Below are positions 4,647-5,120 of a DNA stretch of 5,120 nucleotides, in pieces. The notes beneath the pieces are model-generated. The model had not been told where the DNA came from, did not search any database, and saw only the letters and a list, made by a program, of their open reading frames with translations. The stretch is taken from the NCBI GenBank assembly GCA_002350855.1, contig DEFM01000022.1, positions 1 through 5,120 of the forward strand, written 5' to 3'. The position numbers were made by a program, and so were the translations under genes. How positions within the stretch are numbered: the first letter of the stretch is position 1; every line of letters begins with the position of its first letter. Source of the stretch: Prevotellaceae bacterium UBA2852 (lineage in GTDB: Bacteria > Bacteroidota > Bacteroidia > Bacteroidales > Bacteroidaceae).

Positions 4647-4648
4647 TT

Positions 4649-5080
4649 TTAGAAAGGCATAGGGTCGGAAGCACCTGATGATGGTTGAGATGAAGCGGAA
4701 GGCTGCACAGTAGGCTGTGGTGCGGGAGCGGCACTTGGCTGAGCATTGTCGCGACGTGGCGAGAGCATCTCCATCTGCTCTGCTATGATATCCACCGTCT
4801 GGTGGTGCACACCATTGCGGTCGTCATAGGTACGTCCCTGGATCTTGCCTTCGACATAGAGTTTATCTCCCTTACGCACATATTTCTCGACGGTCTCCCC
4901 CAGCCCACGCCAGAAGATGACGTTGTGCCACTCTGTGCGGTCAGGCACCTGAGTACCGTTCTGAAGGGTATAACCTCGTTCGGTGGTTGCCAGACGAAGC
5001 GAAGCCACGCAGACTCCAGTATCGAGATAACGGACAAGCGGGTCTGCCCCTACATTGCCTATAAGCATTACTTTATTCAT
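4649..5080 (-). CDS. ssb: Single-stranded DNA-binding protein
   Basis: SSB coats single-stranded DNA during replication, recombination and repair and recruits partners through its C-terminal tip. The 143-residue protein has an OB fold over about residues 1-107: MNKVMLIGNVGADP (1-14), then SLRLATTE (27-34), TEWHNVIFWRGLGE (49-62), KGDKLYVEGKIQGRTYDD (70-87) and the strand VDIIAEQMEML (96-106). Trp51, Phe56 and Trp57 lie where DNA-stacking aromatics are found in relatives. Residues 108-136 are a disordered linker rich in Pro, Ser, Ala and Gln. The tip ASDPMPF keeps the Pro-Phe end but has a single acidic residue, against several in E. coli (DDDIPF). The start at 5080 gives the standard MNKVMLIG opening. 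The upstream gene is outside the window. Confidence 0.97.
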   Translation of the reverse strand: MNKVMLIGNVGADPLVRYLDTGVCVASLRLATTERGYTLQNGTQVPDRTEWHNVIFWRGLGETVEKYVRKGDKLYVEGKIQGRTYDDRNGVHHQTVDIIAEQMEMLSPRRDNAQPSAAPAPQPTVQPSASSQPSSGASDPMPF

Positions 5081-5093
5081 AGGTGTAGTATTA

Positions 5094-5120
5094 TTAGAAG
5101 TTTAAGGGGTTCAAGAAGTT
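5094..5120 (-). repeat. Tandem nonamers upstream of ssb
   Basis: On the - strand the window edge reads AACTTCTTG, AACCCCTTA, AACTTCTAA: three 9-base units of consensus AAYYYCTNR. They lie 13 bases before the ssb start. The tract may continue beyond the window. Its period equals that of the AATC tracts at 1524-1559, but the unit sequence differs. No promoter can be judged from the 40 bases available. Confidence 0.5.

Overview
The window looks like chromosomal DNA of a Bacteroidota member, most likely of the Prevotella/Bacteroides group. The evidence is a candidate promoter of the Bacteroidota sigma-ABfr type (TTTG, 19-base spacer, AATTTTTG), mostly absent Shine-Dalgarno sequences, recognisably Bacteroidales proteins, and intergenic gaps full of short AT-rich and C/G-rich repeats. 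No mobile-element gene, tRNA, rRNA or CRISPR array is visible.

Layout. Bases 1-65 hold a possible last few codons of an upstream + strand gene and a strong terminator. A candidate promoter (72-102) leads into a + strand gene (158-1375) for an L-fucose/L-arabinose isomerase-like protein. Its start region is a three-copy tandem repeat and encodes a possible 14-residue leader ORF whose stop overlaps the main start as ATGA. Bases 1376-1630 are a 255-base gene-free gap of repeat modules that ends in a terminator between convergent genes.

Five genes then lie on the - strand. In transcription order they are ssb (5080-4649), a 4'-phosphopantetheinyl transferase (4562-3948), kdsA (3875-3117), kdsD (3103-2153) and a secreted SH3-domain protein (2062-1631). 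KdsD makes D-arabinose 5-phosphate and KdsA condenses it with phosphoenolpyruvate to Kdo 8-phosphate, so the closely spaced pair performs the first two committed steps toward Kdo of the lipopolysaccharide core. KdsA carries the ligand set of the metal-dependent class. The transferase activates carrier proteins and SSB binds single-stranded DNA; neither has an obvious link to Kdo beyond shared orientation.

The genes are ordinary housekeeping genes. The unusual content is the layer of small repeats: (a) an AT-rich block in three copies, two of them 28/30 identical without gaps; (b) a module made of 9-base AATC-led units, a small hairpin and GATGTTG, three copies; (c) C/G-rich inverted elements, three copies, one inserted in frame inside the isomerase-like gene and one supplying and possibly masking the ribosome binding site of the SH3 gene; (d) tandem heptamers and nonamers beside ssb. 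Several copies touch start or stop codons, so they contribute to gene ends. I see no convincing new multi-gene system here.
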